From assembly GCF_014197615.1 (NCBI RefSeq), contig NZ_JACIFY010000019.1, positions 1 through 64,000 of the forward strand: 64,000 bases of DNA, written 5' to 3'. The translations under genes and the position numbers were made by a program. The DNA is from Rhizobium esperanzae. GTDB taxonomy: Bacteria; Pseudomonadota; Alphaproteobacteria; Rhizobiales; Rhizobiaceae. Below are positions 26,949-36,719 of this stretch, piece by piece. Every line of letters starts with the position of its first letter. The stretch's first letter is position 1. Below the pieces are notes generated by a model. That model was not told the origin of the DNA. It saw only the letters and a program-made list of their open reading frames with translations, and searched no databases.

Positions 26949-29924
26949 TTACTCTCCCGCCGGTCCGTAGAGAGCGAGCCGCTCGAGAAGGACACGCTGC
27001 CGCCCGGCGCTTTCGACCAGCAGGCCGGTGTAACGGTCGACGATCCGGTCGCGGTGGTTCGGGTCTGAGACGGCGGACAGCGCACCGATAATGGCCGCGA
27101 CCTTTTCCGAGGTCTGCCGCAATTCTTCGAGCAACTCAGACTTGTCGCCGATCTCGCCCACCACCCGCTTCGTCACCTTGCCGATTCCGGCCGGGGTGCG
27201 GCCGCCCGCCGAGACGTAACCCTCGGGCAGATCGCCCTTGAGATTGGTGACCGACTTGAAGCGGATGACCTCGAAGATCTGGTCGACCGCCTGCTTGGCG
27301 CCGGTCACCCGCGAGGGATGATCGGTATCGGCGGCGGCGTGCGGCAGCAGTTCCAGCTTGCCCTTGTGGCGCTCTTCAAGCGGCAGGTAGGGCAGCATCG
27401 GTCCGCTGAGTTTGCCCGTCGCGGCATCCTTGAAGAGGTCGGCATCGATCGCCGCATGGGCGATCTTGCCGGAGGAAAGCGCGGCGTCGAGCGCACCGGC
27501 ATCCACGACTTCGCCGCGGTCGTAATTAACCAGCACCGCGCCGTCCTTCATGGCGCCGAGAACCTTCGCATCGACGGTGCCGGCATTGGAATAGATGCCG
27601 GTCGATGCGTCCAGGCGGCCAAGGCCGATATGCACGGAGAGGACGTCGGCGCCGCTTGCCGCTTCGACCGGGCTTGCGGCATAGTCGAAGCCCTCGGCCT
27701 CGATCCAGCGCCTGTGGTGCTCGCGGGCGTAGATCGCCACCTTCATGCCGAAGGCCTTGGCGAGCTTGGCGACTTCACGGCCGATATTGCCGTAGCCGAG
27801 AACGGCAAGTTTCCGGCCTTCGAGCTTTGCCGTCGGGAAATCCTTGAGCTGGCGCCCGGTATCGAAATCGCCGGCGGCAACCATCCGGTGCAGCCTGTCG
27901 ACCGGCAGATCGGGAACGACCTTGAGGATCGCCTTCACAGCCATCTGGGCGGTTGCCCGGCTGTTGATGCCGGGGGTGTTCATCAGCGGCGCCTCACCGC
28001 CTTCGCCGTTGCCTCCGCCCCAAGAGGCCGAACCCATGTTGCCGGTTCCCGCGCCGATACGCACGCCGCCGAGCGAGAAGACGGAAGCCTTCGGGATGAA
28101 GGTCGCCGCCGCGATCAAGGCGTCATACTGACCCTTGTCCGTCTGCGGCAGGATTTCCGCCTCGGTGCTGAGATCGGGCTGATAGAAGAAATGGATGCGG
28201 CCCTTCTCCAGCGCCGAACCGTCGCCGATCGGGCCGACATGGAAGACACCACCCTTTTCCTCGATGTAGGCCCGGATTTCGCTGTGGTCGGGCTTGCCGT
28301 CCGCGCCGAGGCGCAGGCCGACCAGATCGGCGATCAGCACCTTGTAGGCGCGTTGCGGATCGTCCTTGCGGGCGGCTGCTCCGGCCTTCGCGGACGCGTC
28401 AAAGGTGACGCCCTCTTTCGCCAGTTCCTCTTCGAGAACGACGATCTTGGCTCTGAGATAGGCATATTGCAGGTTTTCCAAGAGGGCCACGACATCTGCC
28501 GGCTCGCGGATGCCGCCGACCCAGGCACGGTAGTCGCCGGGCGTTCCCGGGAACGCATTGACGTAGCGTGCCGCATCGAGGCCGGGTTCAAATTCGCCGT
28601 TCGGATGGGTGATGCCCTCGTAGCCGAGCAACTGCTTCGAGCGGGCAATGATGCGGGCGTGGATTGCGGGATCGGTGATGCCGGCATCCTCGATCTTCAG
28701 AAGCGTCACGGCAGCACCGCGCCGCTCGGCATCGGTAACGGTCAAAGACAGCAGCGGATGCGATTTTACCCACTCGTCGATCACCGCCCGGTTGGCGGCA
28801 GAGCGCCGGTTGAGCTCGACAACCGAGCCGACCCGTGCCTCGGACTGCAGGAGACCAAACGTGGTCTCGGCAAAGGCGAGCGCGCTGTAGGTGTTGATGA
28901 CGCCGCCGAGCATGCGGTCTTCCCCGGCATCGTAGAACGGGCCGGCATCCACGGAGCGCTTGGCTGAAAGCGGCTGGCGCGCATCGATCGGCGGCGCGAT
29001 CTTCAGCTGGCGCGGGATCGCCCAGGCAGGGTCCTGCTGGTTCTTCTCGACCAGAGCCAGGGCATGCGGCGTGAAGGAGGCGACGAAATATCCGGAAATC
29101 CCGCCGATCGCCTTCTGGAACGGCATGAACAGGCAGCATTTTGCCATCACCGCATCGACCAGCTCGGGCTCCCAGGGCATGGCGCCGAGCATCGACGTGG
29201 CGTCGAATACCGCGTGGTGGTTTGCCGGATCGCGGTCGATCCAGTTCAAGAGCTCGTGGATCTCGCGGCTCGTATAAGCATTAGCGCCAGTGGTCTCGTG
29301 GCCGACGCCGACGAAGATCGATACGCCGAGGTCGGAGAGTTCAGCGGCCGTCGGGATCACGCCTTCGGAGGCTGCGAAATGGATACGGCTCTCGCAGCCT
29401 TTTTCGGCGAAGCGCTGCATCTCGATCAACTGCGTGGCCCAGGACTGACGGAAGAAGCCGGCCGACCGGGACGGATCGCTTTCCGGGCGCGGCGTATCGA
29501 CATAGACGCGCTGGTTGGCGTCGTTGGCATTCATCAGATGCTGGACGCAGACAGTGTAGCCGCTGTGGCCGCCGCCGAGCCCCACCGCCATGCGGTTCGT
29601 CTTCGGGAAATGGAAGTAGGTGTGGATCGCCCGCATCATGTCGGTCAGGATCTTATCCGCCGGATAGCCGCGGTGCATGCTGCGGGAAATCTCGGCCGTG
29701 GTGAAGCCGCCGATATCGTTGCCCTTGTCGTCGAACTTGCGATAGGTCTTTTCGATCCAGGCATCGAAGGCGAGGCGCCGCAGCCGGCTATCCACTTCGT
29801 CAGTGGTCGCATCCGTGATCGGGCCGACGCCGAAAAACGGGTTGGACGGCAATTCAGGCGCACCCGAATTCGTCAGTCGGAGTGCTTCGAGACGCTGTTC
29901 CTGCATCTGGGCGATATTCGTCAT
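26949..29924 (-). CDS. Phosphoserine-aminotransferase-like / phosphoglycerate-dehydrogenase-like fusion
   Basis: A 991-residue two-part protein. Residues about 20-480 resemble class V aminotransferases of the phosphoserine aminotransferase type: glycine-rich GLGGGHSGYTV (115-125), the Asp in VFDATS (~241) and PLP lysine in FQKAIGG (~271). Residues about 527-890 resemble D-3-phosphoglycerate dehydrogenase: the NAD-binding LGYGNIGREVAKLAKAFG (~709-726), the Arg in YDRGEVVD and the His in LLPHAAADTD. A C-terminal helical extension follows; no ACT domain is seen. Both steps belong to serine synthesis, so it may be a bifunctional enzyme. The ATG at 29924 has GGATAGG upstream; a longer frame to 30053 looks non-coding. 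Confidence 0.8.
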   Translation of the reverse strand: MTNIAQMQEQRLEALRLTNSGAPELPSNPFFGVGPITDATTDEVDSRLRRLAFDAWIEKTYRKFDDKGNDIGGFTTAEISRSMHRGYPADKILTDMMRAIHTYFHFPKTNRMAVGLGGGHSGYTVCVQHLMNANDANQRVYVDTPRPESDPSRSAGFFRQSWATQLIEMQRFAEKGCESRIHFAASEGVIPTAAELSDLGVSIFVGVGHETTGANAYTSREIHELLNWIDRDPANHHAVFDATSMLGAMPWEPELVDAVMAKCCLFMPFQKAIGGISGYFVASFTPHALALVEKNQQDPAWAIPRQLKIAPPIDARQPLSAKRSVDAGPFYDAGEDRMLGGVINTYSALAFAETTFGLLQSEARVGSVVELNRRSAANRAVIDEWVKSHPLLSLTVTDAERRGAAVTLLKIEDAGITDPAIHARIIARSKQLLGYEGITHPNGEFEPGLDAARYVNAFPGTPGDYRAWVGGIREPADVVALLENLQYAYLRAKIVVLEEELAKEGVTFDASAKAGAAARKDDPQRAYKVLIADLVGLRLGADGKPDHSEIRAYIEEKGGVFHVGPIGDGSALEKGRIHFFYQPDLSTEAEILPQTDKGQYDALIAAATFIPKASVFSLGGVRIGAGTGNMGSASWGGGNGEGGEAPLMNTPGINSRATAQMAVKAILKVVPDLPVDRLHRMVAAGDFDTGRQLKDFPTAKLEGRKLAVLGYGNIGREVAKLAKAFGMKVAIYAREHHRRWIEAEGFDYAASPVEAASGADVLSVHIGLGRLDASTGIYSNAGTVDAKVLGAMKDGAVLVNYDRGEVVDAGALDAALSSGKIAHAAIDADLFKDAATGKLSGPMLPYLPLEERHKGKLELLPHAAADTDHPSRVTGAKQAVDQIFEVIRFKSVTNLKGDLPEGYVSAGGRTPAGIGKVTKRVVGEIGDKSELLEELRQTSEKVAAIIGALSAVSDPNHRDRIVDRYTGLLVESAGRQRVLLERLALYGPAGE

Positions 29925-30153
29925 GGGCTGCCTATCCGTCTTCAAAAGGGTCCAGGCATAGTGAATTGAACTTTCGGGAATGTAGACATCATATGCGCCG
30001 AACATCAGGCATAATGCGTCATCGGCCTCTGCCAATGCCTGCAATGTGCGCAAAAATAGTCTCTAACGGCGATTTTGCGCCGATGCAGGTGCTGCCAATT
30101 CACTCTTCCGGCAGGAAGTCCATGCGACCGAAACTGCATATGCTCCAAATGAC

Positions 30154-30180
30154 AAAAGCCCGGCGGGTGGCCGGGCTTTT
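30154..30180 (-). terminator. Terminator of the LysM/M23 gene
   Basis: A stem AAAAGCCCGGC/GCCGGGCTTTT with a five-base loop, followed on the minus strand by TTTTGTC. It lies 22 bases beyond the stop codon and would also work in the other direction. Confidence 0.8.
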
Positions 30181-30201
30181 GCGCTTCCTGGTACGCTCTA
30201 C

Positions 30202-31797
30202 CTACTCCAGGAAAGTCATCGGGTTGACCGGGGATGCGTCCTTGCGCACCTCGAAATGGACCTGCGGCTGCTTGACGTCGCCGCTCATGCCGGAGACGGC
30301 GACGGTCTGGCCGCGCTGGATCTTCTGGCCGCGCGTGACGCTCAGCGTATCGGCATTGCCGTAGACGGTGACGGTGCCGTCATCGTGGCGGACGAGAACC
30401 GTGTTGCCGAGTTCCTTCAGGCCGTTGCCGGCATAGATGACGACGCCGTTTTCGGCGGCCTTGATCGGCGTGCCCTGCGGCACCGAGATATCGATGCCGT
30501 CATTGCGGTTGCCGTTGACGTTGGCGCCGTACGAAGCGATGACCTGGCCGCGGACCGGCCAGCGATACTTGCCGATGCCGGTCGATTCCGGTGCGGCGGA
30601 GCTGACGTCAGACTTCTTCTCGACATCATCGACCGTCTGGGTGGCGGCCGGCGCCTTGTAGGGCGCTGGCTGAGCGGATGCTACCTGCTGGGCGGGCGCC
30701 GCCGGAGCCGGCTTCGGATCGGCCTTTTCGGCCGGGATCGATGCCGTCTTGATATTGTCGGCGGTGCCGCTCGGGATCTTCAGGGCCTGGCCGACGCGCA
30801 GCGAGTTGGCCGAAAGATTATTGGCGGCCTTGAGATCGTCGATATTGGAACCGGTCGCCTTGGCGATCCTCGCCAGCGAATCGCCCTGCTTGACGACATA
30901 GGTGCCGGCAGGCGCTTTCGGATCCTTGCCGGCGCCAGCTGGAAGCTTGCCTGTCGAATCGGCGCTCGCCATGGTCTTGTCGCGGGCGGAATTGGCGCCG
31001 GGAACGACGGCGACATTCTGCTCGGGCGCCTTCACCGGTTCCGGCATCTTGCCGGGCTTGGAGAGATCGGCCGTCTGCGACGCCGCCTTGGCAGCATTGC
31101 CGCCATTGAAGGTCGGGATCAGGATCGCCTGGCCGGGCTTGGCCGCCGATGCCGTCTTCAGGCTGTTGACGCGCAGGATTTCATTTTCCGGAACACCGAA
31201 GCGTCGGGAAAGCGTGGCGATGCTTTCACCCGGACGCAGCGTCACGGAAGGCGCATTGGTCGCAGACCAGCCGGAGACCTTCGGCGTCGTGCCCGTCGTC
31301 AGAGGATCGGGTGTTGTCTTCGGCTGCGTGGGAGCGACCAAACGGTGCTTTTCAGCCTGAGGCGAGGCCGGGAAAGGCTGAGCGAGCGCGACTTCCTTCT
31401 CCCGCTGCCGGGAAGGTGCTGCCGCCGTCGGCGCAGCCAGCTCGGAACGCTGCACCGAAACCGGCGCGGACGCCATGCGTGCACTCGACGTACGAACCGG
31501 ATCGTAGCTCGGGCTGGCCGGATAGGGCTGGTTCAGCCCACCATTGCCGCCGCCGTAACCCGACTGGCTGGCAACGGCAGAGCCGCCGAGATCGGCGCGC
31601 GGCACCGGATCACCCTGAGGGGCGCTCCTGCGCGGAATGGAACTAGTGGTGATCTGATCCTGCCCTGAGGAGGAGGAAAACAAGCCGCCGAACCGTGTCA
31701 CATCGGAACTGCAGCCCGTTGCCGCACTTGCAAGCAGGCCCACAACCAGAAGATTACCGGCGGACTTTCCGAACTTCGGCGAAAGACTGAAACGCAT
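30202..31797 (-). CDS. Lipoprotein with LysM repeats and a degenerate LytM (M23) domain, NlpD/DipM-like
   Basis: A 531-residue lipoprotein: a signal peptide and lipobox near residue 28 (LASAATGC), long Pro/Ala/Ser linkers, two LysM domains (about 170-215 and 300-345) and a C-terminal M23 domain. The M23 active site is degenerate: the metal-binding H-x-G-x-D region reads NDGIDI and the Y-G-H motif reads YGN, so it likely activates a cell-wall amidase instead of cutting peptidoglycan. This is known for NlpD, EnvC and DipM. It follows pcm, reproducing the surE-pcm-nlpD order. Confidence 0.88.
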   Translation of the reverse strand: MRFSLSPKFGKSAGNLLVVGLLASAATGCSSDVTRFGGLFSSSSGQDQITTSSIPRRSAPQGDPVPRADLGGSAVASQSGYGGGNGGLNQPYPASPSYDPVRTSSARMASAPVSVQRSELAAPTAAAPSRQREKEVALAQPFPASPQAEKHRLVAPTQPKTTPDPLTTGTTPKVSGWSATNAPSVTLRPGESIATLSRRFGVPENEILRVNSLKTASAAKPGQAILIPTFNGGNAAKAASQTADLSKPGKMPEPVKAPEQNVAVVPGANSARDKTMASADSTGKLPAGAGKDPKAPAGTYVVKQGDSLARIAKATGSNIDDLKAANNLSANSLRVGQALKIPSGTADNIKTASIPAEKADPKPAPAAPAQQVASAQPAPYKAPAATQTVDDVEKKSDVSSAAPESTGIGKYRWPVRGQVIASYGANVNGNRNDGIDISVPQGTPIKAAENGVVIYAGNGLKELGNTVLVRHDDGTVTVYGNADTLSVTRGQKIQRGQTVAVSGMSGDVKQPQVHFEVRKDASPVNPMTFLE

Positions 31798-31914
31798 TGA
31801 CTCGACCCACTGAGAACGCAACCATTTGTGAGTCTATTAAAACGCGTTAGTATTACCACGCGGTTAAGATGCTGGAATCAGTACGATATTTTTGAGAAGT
31901 TGATAACCATAGCT

Positions 31915-31985
31915 TATGGATGAAAAATCGCAGTCCTTCGAACACGATACGGAAAAGTCCGAGCGGTTTTCGGATGACATGCTGC
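31915..31985. repeat. Diverged intergenic repeat segment
   Basis: GTCCGAGCGGTTTTCGGATGACATGCTGCTC near 31958-31988 is the reverse of the repeat at 3834-3881, with several changes. It lies in the 254-base gap between the LysM gene and pcm. The rest of the gap is AT-rich, with GATAACCATAGCTTATGG near 31902-31919, and holds no gene. The gap most likely carries the promoter of the LysM/M23 gene. Confidence 0.4.
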
Positions 31986-32051
31986 TCTCCTTTTTTCGAT
32001 GGAGATGCGAGTTTGAGATTTCGGCCTGGTCCGGCCTGAAGCCATCGGCGT

Positions 32052-32705
32052 CTACAGCAGCGAGGCAAGCCGCGGAACGATCGGCAGATAGGGTGCTTCG
32101 AACAATTCCTCGCGTTCGAAACGGCTGCCGGTTTTGGTCAGCCGCACCATGCGACATTCGTTCTCGGAGATCATCAGCGGCGCGATCATCGAGCCGCCGG
32201 AAACCAGCTGGTCGGTATAGAAGCGCGGCATGGCGTTGAAGGCCGCGGTCACCAGGATGCGGTCGAAGGTGCCCTCTCCCTGCATGCCGGCACTGCCATC
32301 GGCATGGCGGATGATGACGTTGCGCAGACCAAGCGATTCCATGCGCCGCTGCGCAGCCGATGTCAGTGTCTTGTAGCGGTCGATGGACAGAACACGCTCG
32401 GCCATGCGGCCGATGACGGCGGCGGTAAAACCGCTGCCGGTGCCGATCTCCAGGACGCGTTGCCCCGGTTTGACTTTAAGGTGATGCAGGATGCGGACGA
32501 CAAAATCGACGCCTTCCAGGAAGGAGCCGCATTCGATCGGTATCGTCCGGCTCGAATAGGCGTCATCTGCAAATTGCGGCGGTACGAAGAGCGAGCGCTG
32601 CGTCTGCTCGACCGCCGTCAGCAGATCGAGGTCGGAGATGCCTGCGGCACGCAATCTGAGGACGAGCGCCGCAAAGCCCTCCTTCTCCGCCAGTCTTGCC
32701 GTCAA
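32052..32705 (-). CDS. pcm: Protein-L-isoaspartate O-methyltransferase
   Basis: Repairs isoaspartyl damage in proteins using S-adenosylmethionine. The 217 residues contain motif [17 protein letters not shown] at about residues 81-96, the substrate-binding [14 protein letters not shown] end and the [13 protein letters not shown] start of the PIMT family. The TTG start overlaps the surE stop codon (TTGA at 32702-32705), so the two are coupled. The window also holds a second, more divergent PIMT-like gene at 54634. Confidence 0.92.
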   Translation of the reverse strand: MTARLAEKEGFAALVLRLRAAGISDLDLLTAVEQTQRSLFVPPQFADDAYSSRTIPIECGSFLEGVDFVVRILHHLKVKPGQRVLEIGTGSGFTAAVIGRMAERVLSIDRYKTLTSAAQRRMESLGLRNVIIRHADGSAGMQGEGTFDRILVTAAFNAMPRFYTDQLVSGGSMIAPLMISENECRMVRLTKTGSRFEREELFEAPYLPIVPRLASLL

Positions 32706-33475
32706 ACCTGTGCTCCGTATCCCAAGGCCCGCGCCACGCGGTCCGTTACGGAATAATCGGTCAGATCCAGTTTCAAAGGCGTTACCGAAATCTTGTTATG
32801 CTTCAGCGCGTGAATGTCGGTGCCTTCGATGAAGGCGCCGGCGCGTTCACCGAACTTCAGCCAGTAGTAAGGGAAGCCCCGCCCATCGGAACGAGCGTCG
32901 ACCTGCAGGTTGAAGGCGAGCTTGCCCTGCATGGTTACCTCGGCGCCATCGACCTCATCGGGACGGCAGTTCGGAAAGTTGAGATTGAGGAACGTGCCCT
33001 CCGGCAGATCCAGGACCATCAGTTTTTCCAGAAGAGCCGGTGCATGGGTCTCGCAGACTTCCCAGGGTACGATGCGCGCACCGTCCTCATAGAGATAGGC
33101 CTGGCTCAGCGCGAAGGAGCGCACGCCCTGCATCGTGCCTTCGATGGCGCCGGCGATCGTGCCGGAATAGGTCACGTCGTCGGCAACGTTCGAGCCCGAA
33201 TTGACGCCGGAGAGGACGAGATCAGGCTTGATGTCCATCACCTGCCTGATGCCCATGATGACGCAATCGGTCGGCGTGCCGCGCAGCGCGAAATGCTTGT
33301 CGGAAATCTTGCGCAACCGCAGGGGCTCGGAAAGGCTCAGCGAATGGGCAAGGCCGCTCTGATCGGTCTCGGGCGCCACGATCCAGACATCGTCGGAGAG
33401 CGTGCGCGCAATCCGCTCCAGCGCGGCGAGGCCTTCGGCGTGAATGCCGTCGTCATTCGTAAGCAGGATGCGCAT
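32702..33475 (-). CDS. surE: 5'/3'-nucleotidase SurE
   Basis: A stationary-phase survival phosphatase acting on nucleoside monophosphates. The 257 residues open with the metal-binding [16 protein letters not shown] (the two Asp and Asn), followed by [22 protein letters not shown], the active-site loop of the family. It lies between serS (4-base gap) and pcm (4-base overlap), the standard arrangement. Confidence 0.96.
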   Translation of the reverse strand: MRILLTNDDGIHAEGLAALERIARTLSDDVWIVAPETDQSGLAHSLSLSEPLRLRKISDKHFALRGTPTDCVIMGIRQVMDIKPDLVLSGVNSGSNVADDVTYSGTIAGAIEGTMQGVRSFALSQAYLYEDGARIVPWEVCETHAPALLEKLMVLDLPEGTFLNLNFPNCRPDEVDGAEVTMQGKLAFNLQVDARSDGRGFPYYWLKFGERAGAFIEGTDIHALKHNKISVTPLKLDLTDYSVTDRVARALGYGAQV

Positions 33476-33479
33476 CGCC

Positions 33480-34763
33480 TCAGGCCGCCCGTTCGATTCT
33501 GGTCAATCCGCCCATATAAGGCAGCAAAACGTCCGGAATCGTGACGGAACCATCCTCGTTCAGATAATTTTCGAGGACAGCGATCAGGCAGCGGCCGACG
33601 GCGGTGCCGGAACCGTTCAGCGTGTGGACGAACCTGTTGCTCTTGTCGTCCTTGCCGCGGTAACGCGCATTCATGCGCCGGGCCTGGAAATCGCCGCAGA
33701 CCGAGCAGGAGGAAATCTCGCGGAAGGCATTCTGCCCCGGCAGCCAGACTTCAAGATCGTAGGTCTTGCGCGAGCCGAAGCCCATGTCGCCGGTGCAAAG
33801 GGTCATCGTGCGGAAATGCAGGCCGAGGCGCTTCAGCACTTCTTCGGCGCAGGCGGTCATGCGCTCATGCTCGGCAATCGAGCTCTCGGCATCGGTGATC
33901 GAGACGAGCTCGCATTTCCAGAACTGGTGCTGGCGCAGCATGCCGCGCGTGTCGCGGCCGGCCGAGCCCGCTTCCGAACGGAAGGACGGGGTCAATGCGG
34001 TGAAGCGGAGCGGCAGTTTCTCCTGATCGAGGATTTCCTCACGCACCAGATTGGTCAGCGTCACCTCGGCTGTCGGAATGAGATAACGTCCATCCGTCGT
34101 CTTGAAGAGATCCTCTTCGAACTTCGGCAGATTGCCGGTGCCGAACAGCGCCTCGGCGCGCACCATCAGCGGCGAACTGACTTCGGTATAGCCGTGCTCG
34201 CGGGTGTGGAGATCGATCATGAACTGGCCGAGCGCGCGCTCGAGCCTGGCAAGCGGCCCGGTCAGAACCGTGAAGCGCGAACCGGAAAGCTTGGCGGCGC
34301 GCTCGAAATCCATGTAGCCGAGCGCTTCGCCGATCTCGAAGTGTTCCTTCGGCGTATGGTTCCAGCGCGGCTTTTCACCGATGGTGCGGGTGACGACATT
34401 GTCATGCTCGTCCTTGCCGACAGGGACCTCGTCGAGCGGCACGTTCGGAATGCGCGACAGCGCGTCGGTGAGCTCGGCGGAAAGCGCGCGCTCCTCCTCC
34501 TCGGCTGCGGGCAGCGTCTCCTTGATATCGGCGACCTCTGCCTTCAGCTTTTCGGCCAGTTCGGCGTTCTTCTGCGCCATGGCCGCGCCGATCTCCTTGG
34601 AGGCGGCGTTGCGGCGAGAGAGCAAATCCTGCGCCTTCTGCACGGCAGACCGGCGCTTTTCATCGAGGGCGACGAGACTTTGGGCCAGAGGCTCCGCACC
34701 GCGCTTGGCAAGGGCGGCATCGAGCGCTTCGGGATTCTCACGGATCCATTTGATATCGAGCAT
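33480..34763 (-). CDS. serS: Seryl-tRNA synthetase
   Basis: Charges tRNA-Ser. The 427 residues match the family: an N-terminal coiled-coil arm (about residues 30-105, rich in Lys, Glu and Ala), class II motif 2 [24 protein letters not shown] near residues 255-280 and motif 3 [19 protein letters not shown] near 380-398. The ATG at 34763 is the family start; the longer frame to 34802 adds an unlikely leader. First gene of serS-surE-pcm, behind tatC on the same strand. Confidence 0.96.
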   Translation of the reverse strand: MLDIKWIRENPEALDAALAKRGAEPLAQSLVALDEKRRSAVQKAQDLLSRRNAASKEIGAAMAQKNAELAEKLKAEVADIKETLPAAEEEERALSAELTDALSRIPNVPLDEVPVGKDEHDNVVTRTIGEKPRWNHTPKEHFEIGEALGYMDFERAAKLSGSRFTVLTGPLARLERALGQFMIDLHTREHGYTEVSSPLMVRAEALFGTGNLPKFEEDLFKTTDGRYLIPTAEVTLTNLVREEILDQEKLPLRFTALTPSFRSEAGSAGRDTRGMLRQHQFWKCELVSITDAESSIAEHERMTACAEEVLKRLGLHFRTMTLCTGDMGFGSRKTYDLEVWLPGQNAFREISSCSVCGDFQARRMNARYRGKDDKSNRFVHTLNGSGTAVGRCLIAVLENYLNEDGSVTIPDVLLPYMGGLTRIERAA

Positions 34764-34860
34764 CGTCGTTCCAGGTCGTTGCAACAGAAATGACCCGGCC
34801 AAAGCCTGACCGGGCTTCGACCGGATGAGACGGCGTCACAAAGGGATTTCCAGGATCGCC

Positions 34861-35688
34861 TCAGACGCTGTCCGTCTTGGCAACGTCCGCGGATTCGGTT
34901 TCCTTTTCGAGCGCCTGCCGAGCACGCTGGCGCTCCACGAGTCGCGCCGCATGAATGGAAATCTCGTAGAGAAGGATCGTCGGTATCGCAAGGCCGATCT
35001 GGGACATCGGGTCCGGCGGCGTCAGCACGGCGGCGACGACGAAGGCAAGCACGATGGCGAATTTGCGCTTTTCGGCGAGCCATTGCGATGTCAGCAGGCC
35101 GACGCGGGCAAGCAGCGTGGTGATGACGGGCAGCTGGAAGACGAGGCCGAAGGAGAAGACCAGCGTCATGATCAGGCTCAGATATTCCGAGACCTTCGGC
35201 ATCAGCGAGATCGCCACTTCGTCATGACCGGGCGCCTGCTGCATCGACAGGAAGAACCACATGACCATCGGCGTGAAGAAGAAATAGACGAGCGCGGCGC
35301 CCATCAGGAACAGGACCGGCGAAGCGATCAGGAACGGCAGGAAGGCCTGACGCTCGTTCTTGTAGAGACCCGGCGCCACGAATTTGTAGACCTGGGCGGC
35401 AATGATCGGGAATGCGACCACAAGACCGCCGAACATCGCCACCTTGACCTGGGTGAAGAAGAATTCCTGCGGCGCGGTGTAGATGAGCTGGGCTTTTTCG
35501 ACGTCGAGATGGGCCCATTCCACGGCGGTTTTGTAGGGAATGACCAGATAGTTGAAGAGATGCTTGGCAAAAAAGAAGCATGCGATGAAGGCGACGAAAA
35601 ACGCGCCGATCGACCAGATCAGTCGCGTGCGCAGCTCCATCAGGTGCTCGATCAGCGGCTGCGGCTTGTCTTCGATATCACCGCTCAT
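34861..35688 (-). CDS. tatC: Twin-arginine translocase subunit TatC
   Basis: The six-span receptor of the Tat pathway, which exports folded proteins carrying twin-arginine signals. The 275 residues begin DIEDKPQPLIEHLMELRTRL, the TatC N-terminal signature-recognition stretch, and carry membrane segments at about 20-40, 75-100, 110-135, 155-180, 192-210 and 215-232. Its start overlaps the tatB stop (ATGA at 35685-35688). Operon tatA-tatB-tatC. Confidence 0.96.
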   Translation of the reverse strand: MSGDIEDKPQPLIEHLMELRTRLIWSIGAFFVAFIACFFFAKHLFNYLVIPYKTAVEWAHLDVEKAQLIYTAPQEFFFTQVKVAMFGGLVVAFPIIAAQVYKFVAPGLYKNERQAFLPFLIASPVLFLMGAALVYFFFTPMVMWFFLSMQQAPGHDEVAISLMPKVSEYLSLIMTLVFSFGLVFQLPVITTLLARVGLLTSQWLAEKRKFAIVLAFVVAAVLTPPDPMSQIGLAIPTILLYEISIHAARLVERQRARQALEKETESADVAKTDSV

Positions 35689-36293
35689 GCCTCGTCCTTC
35701 TCTGTCTGCGCCGGCTTCTTCGGCGTTGCAGGCTTCCTCACCGCCGTCGTGCGCTTGGGCTTTTCCACCGGCACGGCGACAGCGGCCGCGGCATCGACCT
35801 TGTCAGCGGCTTTGACGCGCGGCTTGCGAACAGCCTTCGGCTTGGCGGCAACTGTATCGGCCCGAACAATCGCTGCGGCTGGCTCAAGCTGCACAGGCGT
35901 CGGCACCAAAGGCGGCGTTTCCGGCAGGCTCATCGACGGCGTCGGGGCCGAAACGGCAGCCGGTGGCACTTCGGTCTTATTTTCCGGAGCGGCGGACGCC
36001 TTCTGCAGATCGGCCTTGATCTCGTTGCCCATCTGGCGAAGCGGGTTCATCGCCTCGCGCAGGCTGTTGACCGGGTTGAGCTTCTGGGCGTCGCTGATGG
36101 TCTGGCGGACGTCGTCAAGCTCGGCTTCGCGCAACGCTTCGTCGAACTGCGCACGAAATTCACCCGCGACCTTGCGGGCGCGCTGCGTCATCTTGCCGAA
36201 AGCGCGCAGCATCGGCGGCAAATCCTTGGGACCGACAACGACGATCAGCACGACCGCGATGACCAAAAGCTCGGTCCAGCCTATATCGAACAT
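35685..36293 (-). CDS. tatB: Sec-independent translocase protein TatB
   Basis: Works with TatC to receive Tat substrates. The 202 residues start MFDIGWTELLVIAVVLIVVVGPKDLPPML, the TatB membrane segment with Pro at the hinge, followed by an amphipathic helix (residues about 30-60) and a long Ala/Pro/Lys tail (about 100-202). TatB of rhizobia has such tails. The ATG at 36293 has GGAGC upstream, and the 3' end overlaps tatC. Confidence 0.93.
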   Translation of the reverse strand: MFDIGWTELLVIAVVLIVVVGPKDLPPMLRAFGKMTQRARKVAGEFRAQFDEALREAELDDVRQTISDAQKLNPVNSLREAMNPLRQMGNEIKADLQKASAAPENKTEVPPAAVSAPTPSMSLPETPPLVPTPVQLEPAAAIVRADTVAAKPKAVRKPRVKAADKVDAAAAVAVPVEKPKRTTAVRKPATPKKPAQTEKDEA

Positions 36294-36344
36294 GCAAGGC
36301 TCCTGGACGGGAAGCGCGGGGGCTGCGCTTTTTCCCGGACTTGT

Positions 36345-36536
36345 TTACTTCGTTTCGTCGGCCTTGTGATCGACGGTCTTTGCCGTCTCCGGCGCGTCTT
36401 CGTCCGTCATGCCCTTCTTGAAGCTTTTGATGCCCTTGGCAACGTCGCCCATCAGTTCCGGAATCTTGCCGCGACCGAACAACAACAGCACGATGACCAG
36501 AACGATCAACCAGTGCCACATGCTAAAAGAACCCAT
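36345..36536 (-). CDS. tatA: Sec-independent translocase protein TatA
   Basis: Forms the Tat pore. The 63 residues read [20 protein letters not shown] then [23 protein letters not shown], the TatA consensus with FG/RGKIPEL hinge and amphipathic helix. The ATG at 36536 has the family start; the open frame extends ten codons further. First gene of tatABC, 51 bases before tatB. Confidence 0.95.
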   Translation of the reverse strand: MGSFSMWHWLIVLVIVLLLFGRGKIPELMGDVAKGIKSFKKGMTDEDAPETAKTVDHKADETK

Positions 36537-36719
36537 TACCCTAACTCCCTGTTTCGTTGTTCCCACGATGTAAGGATTTCTAACACCGTTTCCAACATCA
36601 AGCCTTTTGAACTGCGCTTAATGTCACGGTATCGCCCTTTGTGACAAGCCATTGACCTGCCGAAAAGTGGTGGCCCCCATTGTTTTCGCCATGCGTGGCA
36701 AAAGCAAGACGCAAGCCCC

